Shown: piece by piece, positions 26,746 through 35,068 of the stretch
Position numbering within the stretch: the stretch's first letter is position 1
How the letters are laid out: each line of letters begins with the position of its first letter
Source of the DNA: JABCPE02 sp963530615
GTDB taxonomy: Bacteria > Bacteroidota > Bacteroidia > Flavobacteriales > Weeksellaceae
Length of the DNA: 64,000 nucleotides
Assembly: GCA_963530615.1 (NCBI GenBank)
Contig: CAUSDX010000005.1
Location: forward strand, 25,342 to 89,341
Direction of reading: 5' to 3'
The notes under the pieces: model-generated
Told to the model about the DNA's origin: nothing
What the model saw: the letters and a program-made list of their open reading frames with translations, nothing else
The model's database searches: none
Position numbers and translations under genes: made by a program

Positions 26746-26955
26746 TTACTAAATAGTAACACATAGAAAATAGACAGATTTATTTATTTACTAAATGCTA
26801 ATCAATAGAAAGCAAATGAAATGATTTAACTATTAAATAGTAATTAACCAAAATGAAGTAAAAGCATCAAGTTACTAAATAGTAATGAGCAAAAAACAGA
26901 TAAAATCTATCAATGACTAAATAGTTATTCAGCAAAAAAATAATCAATTAATATT
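26746..26955. repeat. Degenerate tandem array, 42-bp period, five palindrome-bearing units
   Basis: Units start at 26746, 26788, 26830, 26872 and 26914, always 42 bases apart. Each opens with a variant of the 14-base dyad TTACTAAATAGTAA (perfect 6-bp arms in units 1 and 4, one to three changes in the others). The following ~28 bases are A-rich and poorly conserved. The array fills the gap between the coiled-coil gene and the DUF6261 gene and ends about 15 bases before the DUF6261 ATG. The period equals four DNA helical turns. Confidence 0.88.
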
Positions 26956-26969
26956 TTAATTTTTATAAT

Positions 26970-27716
26970 ATGAAAAAAGTAATTACCATAGCCAGAGTTA
27001 CCGAGCTTGGAGACACCGCTCTCCGTTTGGTAAAAGCCTTTAAGGCAGTGGCAGCCGTGCAAAATGATGTGTTTTTAACGAAAACCTTTGCGGAAATAGA
27101 AAAACAAGCCACAGCAATGACCTCCGCGGTGAAAAGCGACCAAGCCTTATCAAAATTAGAGGAGGCCGATGCTCAAAGAGACCAAGCCATCAGAGTGCTG
27201 GATAAACTCCTGAAAGGTTATGAAAATATCCCTTTGGAAAACCTAAAAGCCCACGCCAAGAAATTAAGAGACATTTTCAAAAAGTATGGCGTGAAGATAA
27301 CGGGGGAGAACTATGCCAGTCAATCTACCTTGATTAACTCTCTGTTAGGTGATTTCTCCGCCACAGAGTTAAAGCCCTCTATTGAGGCACTTGCAGGGGT
27401 GAAAGAAGCATTAGCAGAGATTCAAACCAAGCAAAATGCTTTTGCAGTTATTCGTTCAGATTACGAGAAAGCACAAGTTTCCCAAAAAGAGAAGAGCAGT
27501 GCTACGAGTCTGAGAAAGCCACTTTTAGAGCTTATCAATAAAAAAGCAGTGCCGTATTTAGTAGCGATGAGCATTGCTCAACCAGAATTGTTTAAGAATC
27601 TCACCGCCGAAGCATCGGAAATTATTACCAGCACCAACGAAGCCATCAAAGCAAGGTCTAAAAAAGAGAAAAAAGGGAAAGGAGATGAAACGAGAGATAA
27701 AAACCACAGCGGATAA
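26970..27716 (+). CDS. DUF6261-like protein
   Basis: A 248-residue mostly helical, Lys/Ala/Glu-rich protein without signal peptide or membrane helix. It resembles the Bacteroidota DUF6261 family (about 230-250 residues, with a KLLKGYENIP-type middle and a PLLELINKKAVPYLVAM-type C-terminal part). The assignment is by pattern only. Function is unknown. GC content reaches over 50% in several 60-base stretches (for example 27001-27060), well above the roughly one-third GC of the neighbours, which suggests recent acquisition. The last 32 bases overlap mnmD. Five palindromic 42-bp repeats lie directly upstream. Confidence 0.75.
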   Translation: MKKVITIARVTELGDTALRLVKAFKAVAAVQNDVFLTKTFAEIEKQATAMTSAVKSDQALSKLEEADAQRDQAIRVLDKLLKGYENIPLENLKAHAKKLRDIFKKYGVKITGENYASQSTLINSLLGDFSATELKPSIEALAGVKEALAEIQTKQNAFAVIRSDYEKAQVSQKEKSSATSLRKPLLELINKKAVPYLVAMSIAQPELFKNLTAEASEIITSTNEAIKARSKKEKKGKGDETRDKNHSG

Positions 27717-28356
27717 TAGCAAGACTCTGTACATTGGGGAGCTAAATGAGTGCTATCATTCTCATCATGGAGCATTGCAGGAGGCAGAGCATGTCTTCAT
27801 CAAACACGGATTGAAAAAAGTAACTAAAAAAGAAATCAACATCCTTGAAATGGGTTTCGGGACAGGGCTAAATGTGCTGGTAACTTTGCGAGAATTTTTA
27901 TCCTTATCTGATGTGCGGATTAATTATTATTCCTTGGAGAAATATCCCATCACCGAGCAAGAAGCCGAGCAGTTGGGCTACGATAAACTTTTTGAAGAGG
28001 AGAGTATTAAGGAGGCTTATCATAAAATCCACCGTACTGAGTGGGAGAGATTGGAAGAGATTCAGCCCAATTTTTTCTTAAAGAAGATAAAAACTGACTT
28101 CTTTGCCTTAAATGAAATCAATTTGCCTCCGATAAATTTGGTGTATTTTGATTGTTTCGGTGCAAGGGTTCAGTCCGACTTGTGGGAAAAACCTCTTTTT
28201 GAATTAGTGAAAGACAAAATGGAAAAGGGTGGGCTTTTAACTACCTATTCCTCTAAAGGAAGCGTCAGAAGAGTGCTTGTAGAATTAGGTTTTGAAGTAG
28301 AAAAAGTAGAAGGTCCCAAAGGAAAACGAGAAATGCTTAATGCAATTTTGAAATAG
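27685..28356 (+). CDS. mnmD: tRNA mnm5s2U34 biosynthesis methyltransferase MnmD
   Basis: A 223-residue SAM-dependent methyltransferase of the MnmC1/MnmD type (DUF752-like). The SAM-binding motif is LEMGFGTGLNVLVTL and the active-site segment is NLVYFDCFGARVQSDLW. It completes methylation of the wobble uridine side chain in tRNA after MnmE/MnmG. The start at 27685 is chosen because it follows an AGGGAAAGGAG purine run and gives the expected family length. The longer frame from 27574 reads the DUF6261 gene out of phase. The 32-base overlap with DUF6261 suggests translational coupling. Confidence 0.88.
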   Translation: MKREIKTTADNSKTLYIGELNECYHSHHGALQEAEHVFIKHGLKKVTKKEINILEMGFGTGLNVLVTLREFLSLSDVRINYYSLEKYPITEQEAEQLGYDKLFEEESIKEAYHKIHRTEWERLEEIQPNFFLKKIKTDFFALNEINLPPINLVYFDCFGARVQSDLWEKPLFELVKDKMEKGGLLTTYSSKGSVRRVLVELGFEVEKVEGPKGKREMLNAILK

Positions 28357-28737
28357 AATAGGTGGTCTAAACTTTTTTTCCAAAATATAATTAAATTGGG
28401 GTTATTGGAGATTGACAATCAATGATTTTGTATTCTTTCTTTTGTCTTGAAACAAAAGAAGCAAAAATTCAAGGCTTGGAAATTCAGCTAAAAATTAAAA
28501 TCAATTCCTAAACCTTTCCAAACTCGCTCACGCTCAAACAAGGAAAGTTTCTTCACGGAATTTCATTTTAATTTTCTTAACGCTTCTGTTTCCTATGCCG
28601 ATTTTGATAGAGTTTATAGAGATGATGGAATTTGTAAAGTTTAAGGAAGTTCGTTATTCAGAGTGTGAAGAAGAATTTAATTTTATTACAAATTTTTTGA
28701 AAAGAATTTACATAGGTTTATATAAAAAATAGAGACA
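28357..28737. other. 381-base gap with an inverted repeat and a weak small ORF
   Basis: No confident gene. An inverted repeat TTCTTTTGT-CTTGAA-ACAAAAGAA lies at 28437-28460. The following ~90 bases (around 28460-28560) contain CTCGCTCACGCTCA-type sequence that is unlike local coding DNA and reminiscent of dispersed intergenic repeats in this phylum (memory only). A 45-codon ORF (28595-28732, MPILIEFIEMMEFV...) ends six bases before the next gene and may be real or chance. Confidence 0.5.
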
Positions 28738-29226
28738 ATGGCAGAGAATTTATACATCCCAGAGAATGCGACAAAGCAAGAAAAATATGAGGTATTATTG
28801 CCACAGATAGAGGCTTTGACAGTTTATGAAACGGATTTAGTGGCGAATTTAGCGAATATTTCCTCGGCTTTACATCAAGTATTTTCTTGGTGGTGGGTCG
28901 GTTTTTATTGGGTGAAAGAGAATGAATTGGTTTTAGCTCCATTTCAAGGGCCGATTGCTTGTACGAGAATTGCTTTTGGTAAGGGTGTTTGTGGTACGGC
29001 TTGGAAAGAGAGAAAAACGCAGTTGGTTCCAGATGTAGAGCAATTTCCAGGGCATATTGCGTGTAGTAGTGCAACGAAATCAGAGATTGTAGTGCCTATA
29101 TTTAATCAAAATGATGAGGTGATGGGCGTTTTAGATGTGGATAGTGAACGAGATGATGTCTTAGATGAAATAGATGTATTCTATTTAGAAAAAATCTCAA
29201 AGATGATTACTAAAATCCATAGCTAA
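28738..29226 (+). CDS. Free methionine-(R)-sulfoxide reductase (GAF domain)
   Basis: A 162-residue single GAF-domain protein. Three cysteines, Cys75 (GPIACTRI), Cys85 (GKGVCGTA) and Cys109 (GHIACSSATKSEIVVP), have the same spacing (10 and 24) as the redox cysteines of E. coli fRMsr (YebR/MsrC). It reduces free Met-R-SO using thioredoxin, which fits oxidative-stress repair of the methionine pool. Length matches the family. It is a single gene, converging with the DUF4294 gene. Confidence 0.9.
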   Translation: MAENLYIPENATKQEKYEVLLPQIEALTVYETDLVANLANISSALHQVFSWWWVGFYWVKENELVLAPFQGPIACTRIAFGKGVCGTAWKERKTQLVPDVEQFPGHIACSSATKSEIVVPIFNQNDEVMGVLDVDSERDDVLDEIDVFYLEKISKMITKIHS

Positions 29227-29229
29227 ACT

Positions 29230-29904
29230 TTAGTTTCTTGGGGTATATTTTTGGTAACCATCATAAGGTTTAATGTACCCTAATTGCCAATTGGATACCA
29301 ATAACGATTCTATGTATTCATCATCTCTGTTTTTTCGTGGATTGTAGCCTCTTTTAATATCTACCTCGGCAATGTTTCCCTTGATATTCCAAATGAATGC
29401 ATTAAAACCGCCTTTGAGTTCTTTGATGATTTCAAAGATGGTTTTCCCAGTAGCACGGCACATGAGTTTGGCAAACACTTGCCCTTCGGAGGTGGTTAAG
29501 TCTTTGAGTTGGCTCTCGTATTGTAGGGCTAACTCATTTTGTTTTGCTTTGATGTATTGTCTTTTTTCACTACCTCGCATATTAGTGATTTCTTTTTGTA
29601 GATTGCGATATTGTTGTAAAGCAGTTAGAAAAAGAGGGTATACTCTACTTAATTTTTTATTGAGAAAATTGTAATAGTTTTTATCAAGTTGATTATTAAA
29701 TTTTGGTTTTGTTTGGATTTCCATTTCATCCATGATGACTACTTTTTCACCGTTAATCATATAGACTTTGGCTTTGAGCAGATGGTCATAGTAGTATTCT
29801 TTTCCGTATTCATCACGGAGTTTTTTATAGGTTAAGGAATCTTGTGAATAGGAGAATATTCCCCAGCAAATGAAAAATAGAATTTGTATTTTATAAAAAA
29901 TCAT
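29230..29904 (-). CDS. DUF4294-family protein
   Basis: A 224-residue protein with a signal peptide (ending near residue 20, FSYSQDS). It has the features of the DUF4294 family: VYPLFLTALQQYRNLQKEI, YESQLKDLTTSEGQVFAKLMCRATGKT and a conserved Lys/Arg-rich C-terminal part. The family is restricted to Bacteroidota, is probably periplasmic, and has no known function. It is divergent from the M42 peptidase gene, a neighbour it commonly has in Flavobacteriia (from general knowledge). Confidence 0.82.
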   Translation of the reverse strand: MIFYKIQILFFICWGIFSYSQDSLTYKKLRDEYGKEYYYDHLLKAKVYMINGEKVVIMDEMEIQTKPKFNNQLDKNYYNFLNKKLSRVYPLFLTALQQYRNLQKEITNMRGSEKRQYIKAKQNELALQYESQLKDLTTSEGQVFAKLMCRATGKTIFEIIKELKGGFNAFIWNIKGNIAEVDIKRGYNPRKNRDDEYIESLLVSNWQLGYIKPYDGYQKYTPRN

Positions 29905-29963
29905 TACTTTTACCCAATTAAAAAAGAGTTAAACTAAATTCACATCAAAAATTATTCCTTTTT

Positions 29964-31040
29964 ATGTTAGAATTAAAAAAAGAATCGGTAAAGTTTTTAG
30001 AAAATTATTTGAATATAGCATCGCCAACGGGTTTTGAGCAGAATGGTCAGAAACTTTGGTGCGATTATATTCGCCCTTTTGTAGATAAAATAGAGCTAGA
30101 TTATTATGGGACGGCTTATGGGATTATCAACTCAGAGGCGGAGTTTAAGGTCGTAATAGAAGCTCATGCTGATGAAATTTCTTGGTATGTGAATTATATC
30201 ACAGATGATGGATTGATTTATGTTATTAGAAATGGTGGTTCAGATCAGCTTATTGCTCCCTCTAAGATTGTGAATATTCATGGTAAAAAGGGTATTGTAA
30301 AGGGCGTTTTTGGATGGCCAGCAATTCATACTCGTACTAATCAGAATGAACCTACTCCGAAGATAGAAACTATTTTCATCGATTGTGGAGCAAATTCTAA
30401 GGAAGAAGTGGAAGAGATGGGAATTCATGTAGGGTGCATGATTACTTATCCTGATGAGTTTTTTGAGCTAAATGATAGATATTTCGTGTGCCGAGCTTTG
30501 GATAATAGAGTCGGTGGTTTTATGATTGCAGAAGTGGCTCGGTTACTGAGAGAAAATGAGGACAAATTACCTTTCGGATTATACATCACAAATTCCGTGC
30601 AAGAAGAGGTAGGATTGCGAGGGGCAGAAATGATAGTAGATAGAATTAAACCTAATATTGCTATTGTAACAGATGTAACTCATGATACATCTACTCCAAT
30701 GATAGAAAAGAAAAAGGAAGGAGACCAAAAATGTGGTTTGGGGCCTGTGATCACTTATGCTCCGGCAGTTCATCATAAGGTAAGAGAATTGATTTTAGAA
30801 ACAGCAGAAAAGCATAAAATTCCATTTCAAAGAGCTGCAAGTAGTAGAGTAACAGGCACTGATACAGATGCTTTCGCTTATTCTAATGGAGGTGTGCCAT
30901 CAGCTCTAATTTCCTTACCATTGAGGTATATGCACACTACGGTGGAAATGGTAGAGAAAAAAGATGTTTCTGCAATTATAGAATTGATTTATAAAACTCT
31001 TTTAGAGATAAAACCAGAAATGGAATTAAAATACTTTTAA
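29964..31040 (+). CDS. M42-family metallo-aminopeptidase
   Basis: A 358-residue cytoplasmic peptidase. The co-catalytic dinuclear metal site motifs are visible: EAHADEISW, FVCRALDNRVGGF, the catalytic Glu pair in NSVQEEVGLRGA, the VTDVTHDT ligand region, and a C-terminal RYMHTTVEM. M42 enzymes trim N-terminal residues from peptides and form large TET assemblies. The C-terminal YF overlaps the MerR start (the TAATG junction at 31038-31042), so the two genes are translationally coupled. Confidence 0.94.
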   Translation: MLELKKESVKFLENYLNIASPTGFEQNGQKLWCDYIRPFVDKIELDYYGTAYGIINSEAEFKVVIEAHADEISWYVNYITDDGLIYVIRNGGSDQLIAPSKIVNIHGKKGIVKGVFGWPAIHTRTNQNEPTPKIETIFIDCGANSKEEVEEMGIHVGCMITYPDEFFELNDRYFVCRALDNRVGGFMIAEVARLLRENEDKLPFGLYITNSVQEEVGLRGAEMIVDRIKPNIAIVTDVTHDTSTPMIEKKKEGDQKCGLGPVITYAPAVHHKVRELILETAEKHKIPFQRAASSRVTGTDTDAFAYSNGGVPSALISLPLRYMHTTVEMVEKKDVSAIIELIYKTLLEIKPEMELKYF

Positions 31041-31378
31041 TGAAAATTAATTTACCAGATAAGCTGTATTATTCCATAGGAGAAGTCGCCAATGCTTTCA
31101 ATGTTAATACTTCTAAAATTAGGCATTGGGAGAAAGAATTTCCAATCTTAAAACCAAGAAGAAATGCGAAGGGTAATCGCTATTTTACTCCAGAGGATAT
31201 TAAGAATTTGAAGATGATTTTTCATTTGGTAGAGGAAAAAGGTTATACTCTCGATGGGGCTCGTTTTGCACTGGTAACGAATGAAAAAATTTCGGAGCAT
31301 GTAGGGATTATAGAGCGGTTAGAATTTATAAAAAGTGAATTAAATAAGCTGAAAAATTCACTTATTGATAAAGAATAA
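31040..31378 (+). CDS. MerR-family transcriptional regulator
   Basis: A 112-residue regulator with an N-terminal MerR-type winged helix-turn-helix (YYSIGEVANAFNVNTSKIRHWEKEFPILKPRRNAKGNRYF). A short helical tail follows, with no cysteines for metal sensing. It overlaps the M42 peptidase gene by one base. The signal and targets are unknown. Similar small MerR proteins are common next to M42 genes in Bacteroidota (general knowledge). Confidence 0.9.
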   Translation: MKINLPDKLYYSIGEVANAFNVNTSKIRHWEKEFPILKPRRNAKGNRYFTPEDIKNLKMIFHLVEEKGYTLDGARFALVTNEKISEHVGIIERLEFIKSELNKLKNSLIDKE

Positions 31379-31389
31379 TGGATTAAACA

Positions 31390-31419
31390 TTGCAAAATAA
31401 TAAAAAATAATTATATTTG
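31390..31419 (+). promoter_or_regulatory. Promoter of the POT transporter gene
   Basis: TTG at 31390-31392, 19 bases, TATATTTG at 31412-31419, a full match to the phylum consensus. It lies at the start of the longest open frame (31417) and fixes the real start at 31450. Confidence 0.75.
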
Positions 31420-31449
31420 CCTAAATTTATAAAAAAATATAAACAAAAT

Positions 31450-32844
31450 ATGGAAGTAGTTCAGCAGAAGAAAGGACACCCTAAAGGGCTTTACCTATTG
31501 TTTTTTACTGAAATGTGGGAGCGTTTTAGTTATTATGGAATGCGTGCAATATTGTCACTTTATCTTACGAAAAAGTTGATGGAAGGAGGTTTGGGGATGA
31601 ATAAGGAAGATGCAATGGTGTTGTATGGATATTTTACGGGATTTGTATATTTTACTCCTTTGATTGGCGGTTGGTTAGCAGATAGATATTTAGGTAAAAG
31701 ATTAGCTATAATGATTGGTGGGATTACGATGATGTTGGGGCAGTTTACTTTATTTGCGATGAATAATATGATGGGGCTTTATGTGGGGTTATTGTTAATC
31801 ATTATAGGAAATGGTTTCTTCAAGCCGAATATTTCTACTTTGGTGGGAGGATTATATAAAGATGGTGATGAAAGGAGAGATGCTGCGTTTTCTATATTTT
31901 ATATGGGAATTAATCTCGGAGCAATGTTTGCTCCAATTGTGATAGGTGCAATTTCTGATAATCTTTTTGCAACTACAAACGCAGATGGCTCTATTGCTTA
32001 TGGGTACAGATATGGATTCTTGGCTTCTGGTATCGGAATGCTTTTAGGACAGGTGATTTTTAATGTATTATCGCCAAAGTATTTAGGAGATTTAGGAGTT
32101 AAGCCTGTTGGAGCTGCTGTAGATACAGTAGAAAGTGTAGGGGTAAAGTCAGTAAATCCAGAAACGGGGAAAGAATTAAATGAAAGAGAGGAGAGACAGC
32201 GTATATCTGTAATTTTCATTTTGTTAATTTTTGCGGTATTCTTTTGGGCAGGATTTGAGCAGGCAGGATCTTCATTATCATTATATACGGATAAATATAT
32301 TGATAGAACGATAGGTGGTTTTGAAATTCCTACTTCTTGGTTTCAGTCAGTAAACCCATTGTTTATTGTAACTTTGACACCATTATTTACCATGTTTTGG
32401 GTATCACCTATTGGAAAAAAACTTTCCACACCTGTAAAAATGGGAGTAGGGATGATTATTTTAGGAGCAGGATTTTTATTCATATTGGGAGCAGTAGCTG
32501 AGAGAAGTGCTAATGGGGATATAAATGATATGACGAATAAGGCAGCATTGATGTGGTTAATCATGACCTATTTGCTACATACGATAGGGGAACTTTGTAT
32601 ATCACCAGTGGGACTTTCTGTGGTGACAAAGTTATCTCCTCCTAAATTAGCTTCTGTGTTGATGGCTGTGTGGATGTTGTCCTCTTTCTTTGCAAATATT
32701 ATGGGTGGATATATTGCTGCCTATGTAGAGACTATGGGTGCAGGACAAATATTTACTTATATCGCAGGTTTTGTAAGTGTTTGCGGAGTGTTATTGATAA
32801 TGTTAAGTCGTCCAATTAGTAAGATGATGCATGGAGTAAAATAA
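31450..32844 (+). CDS. POT/PTR2-family peptide MFS transporter
   Basis: A 464-residue proton-coupled oligopeptide transporter with 12-14 predicted membrane helices. It carries the ExxERFxYYG motif (EMWERFSYYGMRA) and the PTR2 signature (FSIFYMGINLGAMFAPI). It imports di- and tripeptides. The ATG at 31450 (MEVVQQKKGHPKGLY) is used because the promoter -7 box occupies the earlier frame. A strong terminator follows. Confidence 0.93.
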   Translation: MEVVQQKKGHPKGLYLLFFTEMWERFSYYGMRAILSLYLTKKLMEGGLGMNKEDAMVLYGYFTGFVYFTPLIGGWLADRYLGKRLAIMIGGITMMLGQFTLFAMNNMMGLYVGLLLIIIGNGFFKPNISTLVGGLYKDGDERRDAAFSIFYMGINLGAMFAPIVIGAISDNLFATTNADGSIAYGYRYGFLASGIGMLLGQVIFNVLSPKYLGDLGVKPVGAAVDTVESVGVKSVNPETGKELNEREERQRISVIFILLIFAVFFWAGFEQAGSSLSLYTDKYIDRTIGGFEIPTSWFQSVNPLFIVTLTPLFTMFWVSPIGKKLSTPVKMGVGMIILGAGFLFILGAVAERSANGDINDMTNKAALMWLIMTYLLHTIGELCISPVGLSVVTKLSPPKLASVLMAVWMLSSFFANIMGGYIAAYVETMGAGQIFTYIAGFVSVCGVLLIMLSRPISKMMHGVK

Positions 32845-32862
32845 AATTTGGATAAGAATATT

Positions 32863-32893
32863 AAAGATTGCCTAATTATTGGCAATCTTTTTT
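32863..32893 (+). terminator. Terminator after the POT gene
   Basis: Arms AAAGATTGCC and GGCAATCTTT around a TAATTATT loop, followed by T-rich sequence. Confidence 0.85.
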
Positions 32894-32911
32894 ATAGAGG
32901 AGAAAGTTTTA

Positions 32912-32919
32912 TATATTTG
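32912..32919 (+). promoter_or_regulatory. -7 element of the thioredoxin-pair promoter
   Basis: TATATTTG, 21 bases upstream of the first thioredoxin-like gene. It serves both tandem genes. Confidence 0.5.
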
Positions 32920-32940
32920 TCCAAGTAATGAGATGTTATA

Positions 32941-33483
32941 ATGAAAAAAATATTATTAGCCTTTTTATTGGTGAATTTTGGATATGGTTTTTCTCAAGTA
33001 AATTGGATGACTATGAATCAAGCGTTAGATGCCCAGAAAAAAAATCCTAAAAAGATTTTAGTAGAGTTTTATGCTAATTGGTGTGGGCCTTGTAAGGATA
33101 TGGAAAAGTATACTTTTGGTAATCCAGATATTGCAAGGTATATTAATGAAAATTATTATGCTGTAAAATTTGATGCAGAGGGTAATGAAAGTGTAGAATT
33201 TTCAGGTAAAAAATTTGAAAATCCTCAATTTAATGTAAATAAAAAATCAAATATAGGAAATCAACATCAATTTGCACGATATTTAAATATTACTAGTTAT
33301 CCTACTACGATGTTTATCGATACGGATGGAGAACTGATTACGGGATTGGTAGGATATTTTAGTGCGATGGACATAGAGCCATATTTGGTATTTATTGCCA
33401 CAGAAGAGTATAAAAAGACAAAAACCCAAGAGCAATGGGAAGTTTACAGAAGTAAATTTAAGGGAAAAATAAATAAAAAATAA
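32941..33483 (+). CDS. Secreted thioredoxin-like protein (WCGPC)
   Basis: A 180-residue protein with a signal peptide (MKKILLAFLLVNFGYGFSQ). The thioredoxin fold carries a WCGPC redox site near residues 47-51 and a cis-proline region in NITSYPTTMF. An insertion between the active site and the cis-proline (about residues 75-105) resembles DsbD-gamma/thioredoxin-7-like domains. It probably exchanges disulfides in the periplasm. It is the first of two paralogous genes separated by four bases. Confidence 0.88.
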   Translation: MKKILLAFLLVNFGYGFSQVNWMTMNQALDAQKKNPKKILVEFYANWCGPCKDMEKYTFGNPDIARYINENYYAVKFDAEGNESVEFSGKKFENPQFNVNKKSNIGNQHQFARYLNITSYPTTMFIDTDGELITGLVGYFSAMDIEPYLVFIATEEYKKTKTQEQWEVYRSKFKGKINKK

Positions 33484-33487
33484 AATT

Positions 33488-34036
33488 ATGAGAAAAATAG
33501 TATTTGTAACCTGTTTATTGATTTCATCAATAGGATTTGGACAAATAAAATGGATAACAATGAATGAAGCTTTGGAAGAGCAAAAGAAAGAGCCTAAAAA
33601 AATATTAGTACATTTTTTTGCTCAATGGTGTGGATTATGCAAAAGAATGGAAAATCAGACTTACCAAAATCAAGAAATTATTAAATATGTTAATGATAAT
33701 TTTTATGCTGTTAAGTTTGATGCAGAAGGGGGAGAGAAAGTGGAGTTTAATGGAAGAACATTCACCAATCCTACTTATGATCCAAATAGAGAAATAAAAT
33801 ATGGAGGAAATGGTTCCAGAAATCAATTTGCTGATGTACTTGGAGTAAGAAGTTATCCTACAATGGTGTTTTTTGATGAAAAAGCAAATTTAATTACTAG
33901 TTTCCCTGGGTATAGAAAACCTAAAGAATTAGAGCCTTATTTAGCGGTAATAGCGACTGATGAGTATCAAAAAATTAGAACTCAAGAGGATTGGGAAAAG
34001 TATATTAAAAATTTTAATCATCAAGTAAAAGAATAG
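33488..34036 (+). CDS. Secreted thioredoxin-like protein, paralogue (WCGLC)
   Basis: A 182-residue tandem paralogue of the preceding gene with the same signal-peptide and insertion layout (IKWITMNEALEEQKKEPKKI matches the first copy). The active site is WCGLC instead of WCGPC, which should shift redox potential or partner choice. The cis-proline region is RSYPTMVF. It starts four bases after the first copy, so both are in one transcript. The pair looks like a duplication with divergence of the active-site dipeptide. Confidence 0.87.
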   Translation: MRKIVFVTCLLISSIGFGQIKWITMNEALEEQKKEPKKILVHFFAQWCGLCKRMENQTYQNQEIIKYVNDNFYAVKFDAEGGEKVEFNGRTFTNPTYDPNREIKYGGNGSRNQFADVLGVRSYPTMVFFDEKANLITSFPGYRKPKELEPYLAVIATDEYQKIRTQEDWEKYIKNFNHQVKE

Positions 34037-34075
34037 TAAAAAAAATTCCTAAAGAAGATGTTTTTTACCCCCAAA

Positions 34076-34918
34076 TTATTTGTGTCCAATTATAAATCTA
34101 TCATTCCCTGATAAATCTTTAATAAGTTGACTTTTAGAAAATTTATTGAATAAAGTTAATGTTTCTATTCCCAGTTTTTGATTGATTTCAAGGAATAGTT
34201 GTCCATTTTCGGAAAGATATTTTTGACTATCTTTTGCAATTTTTTCATAAAAGGCTAAAGCTCTATTTTCAGGAGTGAAAAGTGCGATTTGAGGTTCAAA
34301 ATTCTTTACAGAAGAATGAATGTTAGATTCTTCTAATGGGTCTATATATGGAGGATTGCTTACAATCACATCATAAATATTATCTAAGTTTTCGTGGAGA
34401 TAATCCTTTAGGATAAATTGAATGTTTACTTGATGAAATTCTGCATTTTTTTTTGCGATTTTCAATGCTTTTTCTGAAATATCTATGCTGGTAATGTGTG
34501 TGTTAGGTAAATATTTTGATAATAAAATTGGTATACAGCCGCTTCCAGTTCCTATATCTAAAATTTTTAAGGGCAAGTGCTTTTTTTGTGATAGATGAGA
34601 AATAATAAATTCTATTAATTCTTCGGTTTCTGGGCGTGGGATAAGCACATTTTCATTAACGAAAAAAGTATGACCAAAGAAAATACTTTTGCCTAAAATA
34701 TATTGATAAGGTTTTCCTGTTTTTAGTAAAAGAAGAGCAGAAAGGAATTCTTTTTCTTGATTTTCAGAGATAGTTTTTTCTTGATTAAGATGAAGTGTGA
34801 TTTTGTTCCAATTCAAAATTTCCTCTGTAAAAATAGCAAAAAGCTCGGTGATTTCTGCTGGAGTATAAAGTTCAGATAAATCTTTATGGTATTTTATTTG
34901 AAGGTTCTTAAGATTCAT
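34076..34918 (-). CDS. prmC: Peptide chain release factor N5-glutamine methyltransferase
   Basis: A 280-residue PrmC/HemK. It has an N-terminal helical domain, the SAM motif ILDIGTGSGCIPILLSKYLP and the catalytic NPPY motif (VSNPPYIDP). It methylates the GGQ glutamine of release factors RF1 and RF2. The start at 34918 (MNLKNLQIKYHKDL) is used because the longer frame starts at a TTG that overlaps a -7 box (TATCTTTG, minus strand, 34944-34937). A second possible -7 box (TACCTTTG) lies at 35023-35016. Confidence 0.93.
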   Translation of the reverse strand: MNLKNLQIKYHKDLSELYTPAEITELFAIFTEEILNWNKITLHLNQEKTISENQEKEFLSALLLLKTGKPYQYILGKSIFFGHTFFVNENVLIPRPETEELIEFIISHLSQKKHLPLKILDIGTGSGCIPILLSKYLPNTHITSIDISEKALKIAKKNAEFHQVNIQFILKDYLHENLDNIYDVIVSNPPYIDPLEESNIHSSVKNFEPQIALFTPENRALAFYEKIAKDSQKYLSENGQLFLEINQKLGIETLTLFNKFSKSQLIKDLSGNDRFIIGHK

Positions 34919-35043
34919 AGGGTGAAATTTAATCCACAAAGATAAAAAATATGTGGATAATTTTTATTTGGTTTAATATATTGATATTTAATTATTTATA
35001 ATGAATGGTAAATGGCAAAGGTATATTAAAGTAAAAATAATTG

Positions 35044-35051
35044 TATTTTTG
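35044..35051 (+). promoter_or_regulatory. -7 element of the parA operon promoter
   Basis: TATTTTTG, 17 bases upstream of the parA ATG. The five downstream genes to lepB are closely spaced and probably share it. Confidence 0.5.
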
Positions 35052-35068
35052 GAATCTAAAATAGAAAT

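Noticed and set aside
26746..26955. Possible CRISPR array from 42-bp spaced palindromes
   Set aside because: The conserved part is only 14 bases, the repeats are degenerate, the spacers share an A-rich pattern, and no cas genes are nearby.
27574..27684. Longer N-terminus for mnmD
   Set aside because: The extra 37 residues are the DUF6261 coding sequence read in another frame and are not family-like. A purine-rich site precedes the ATG at 27685.
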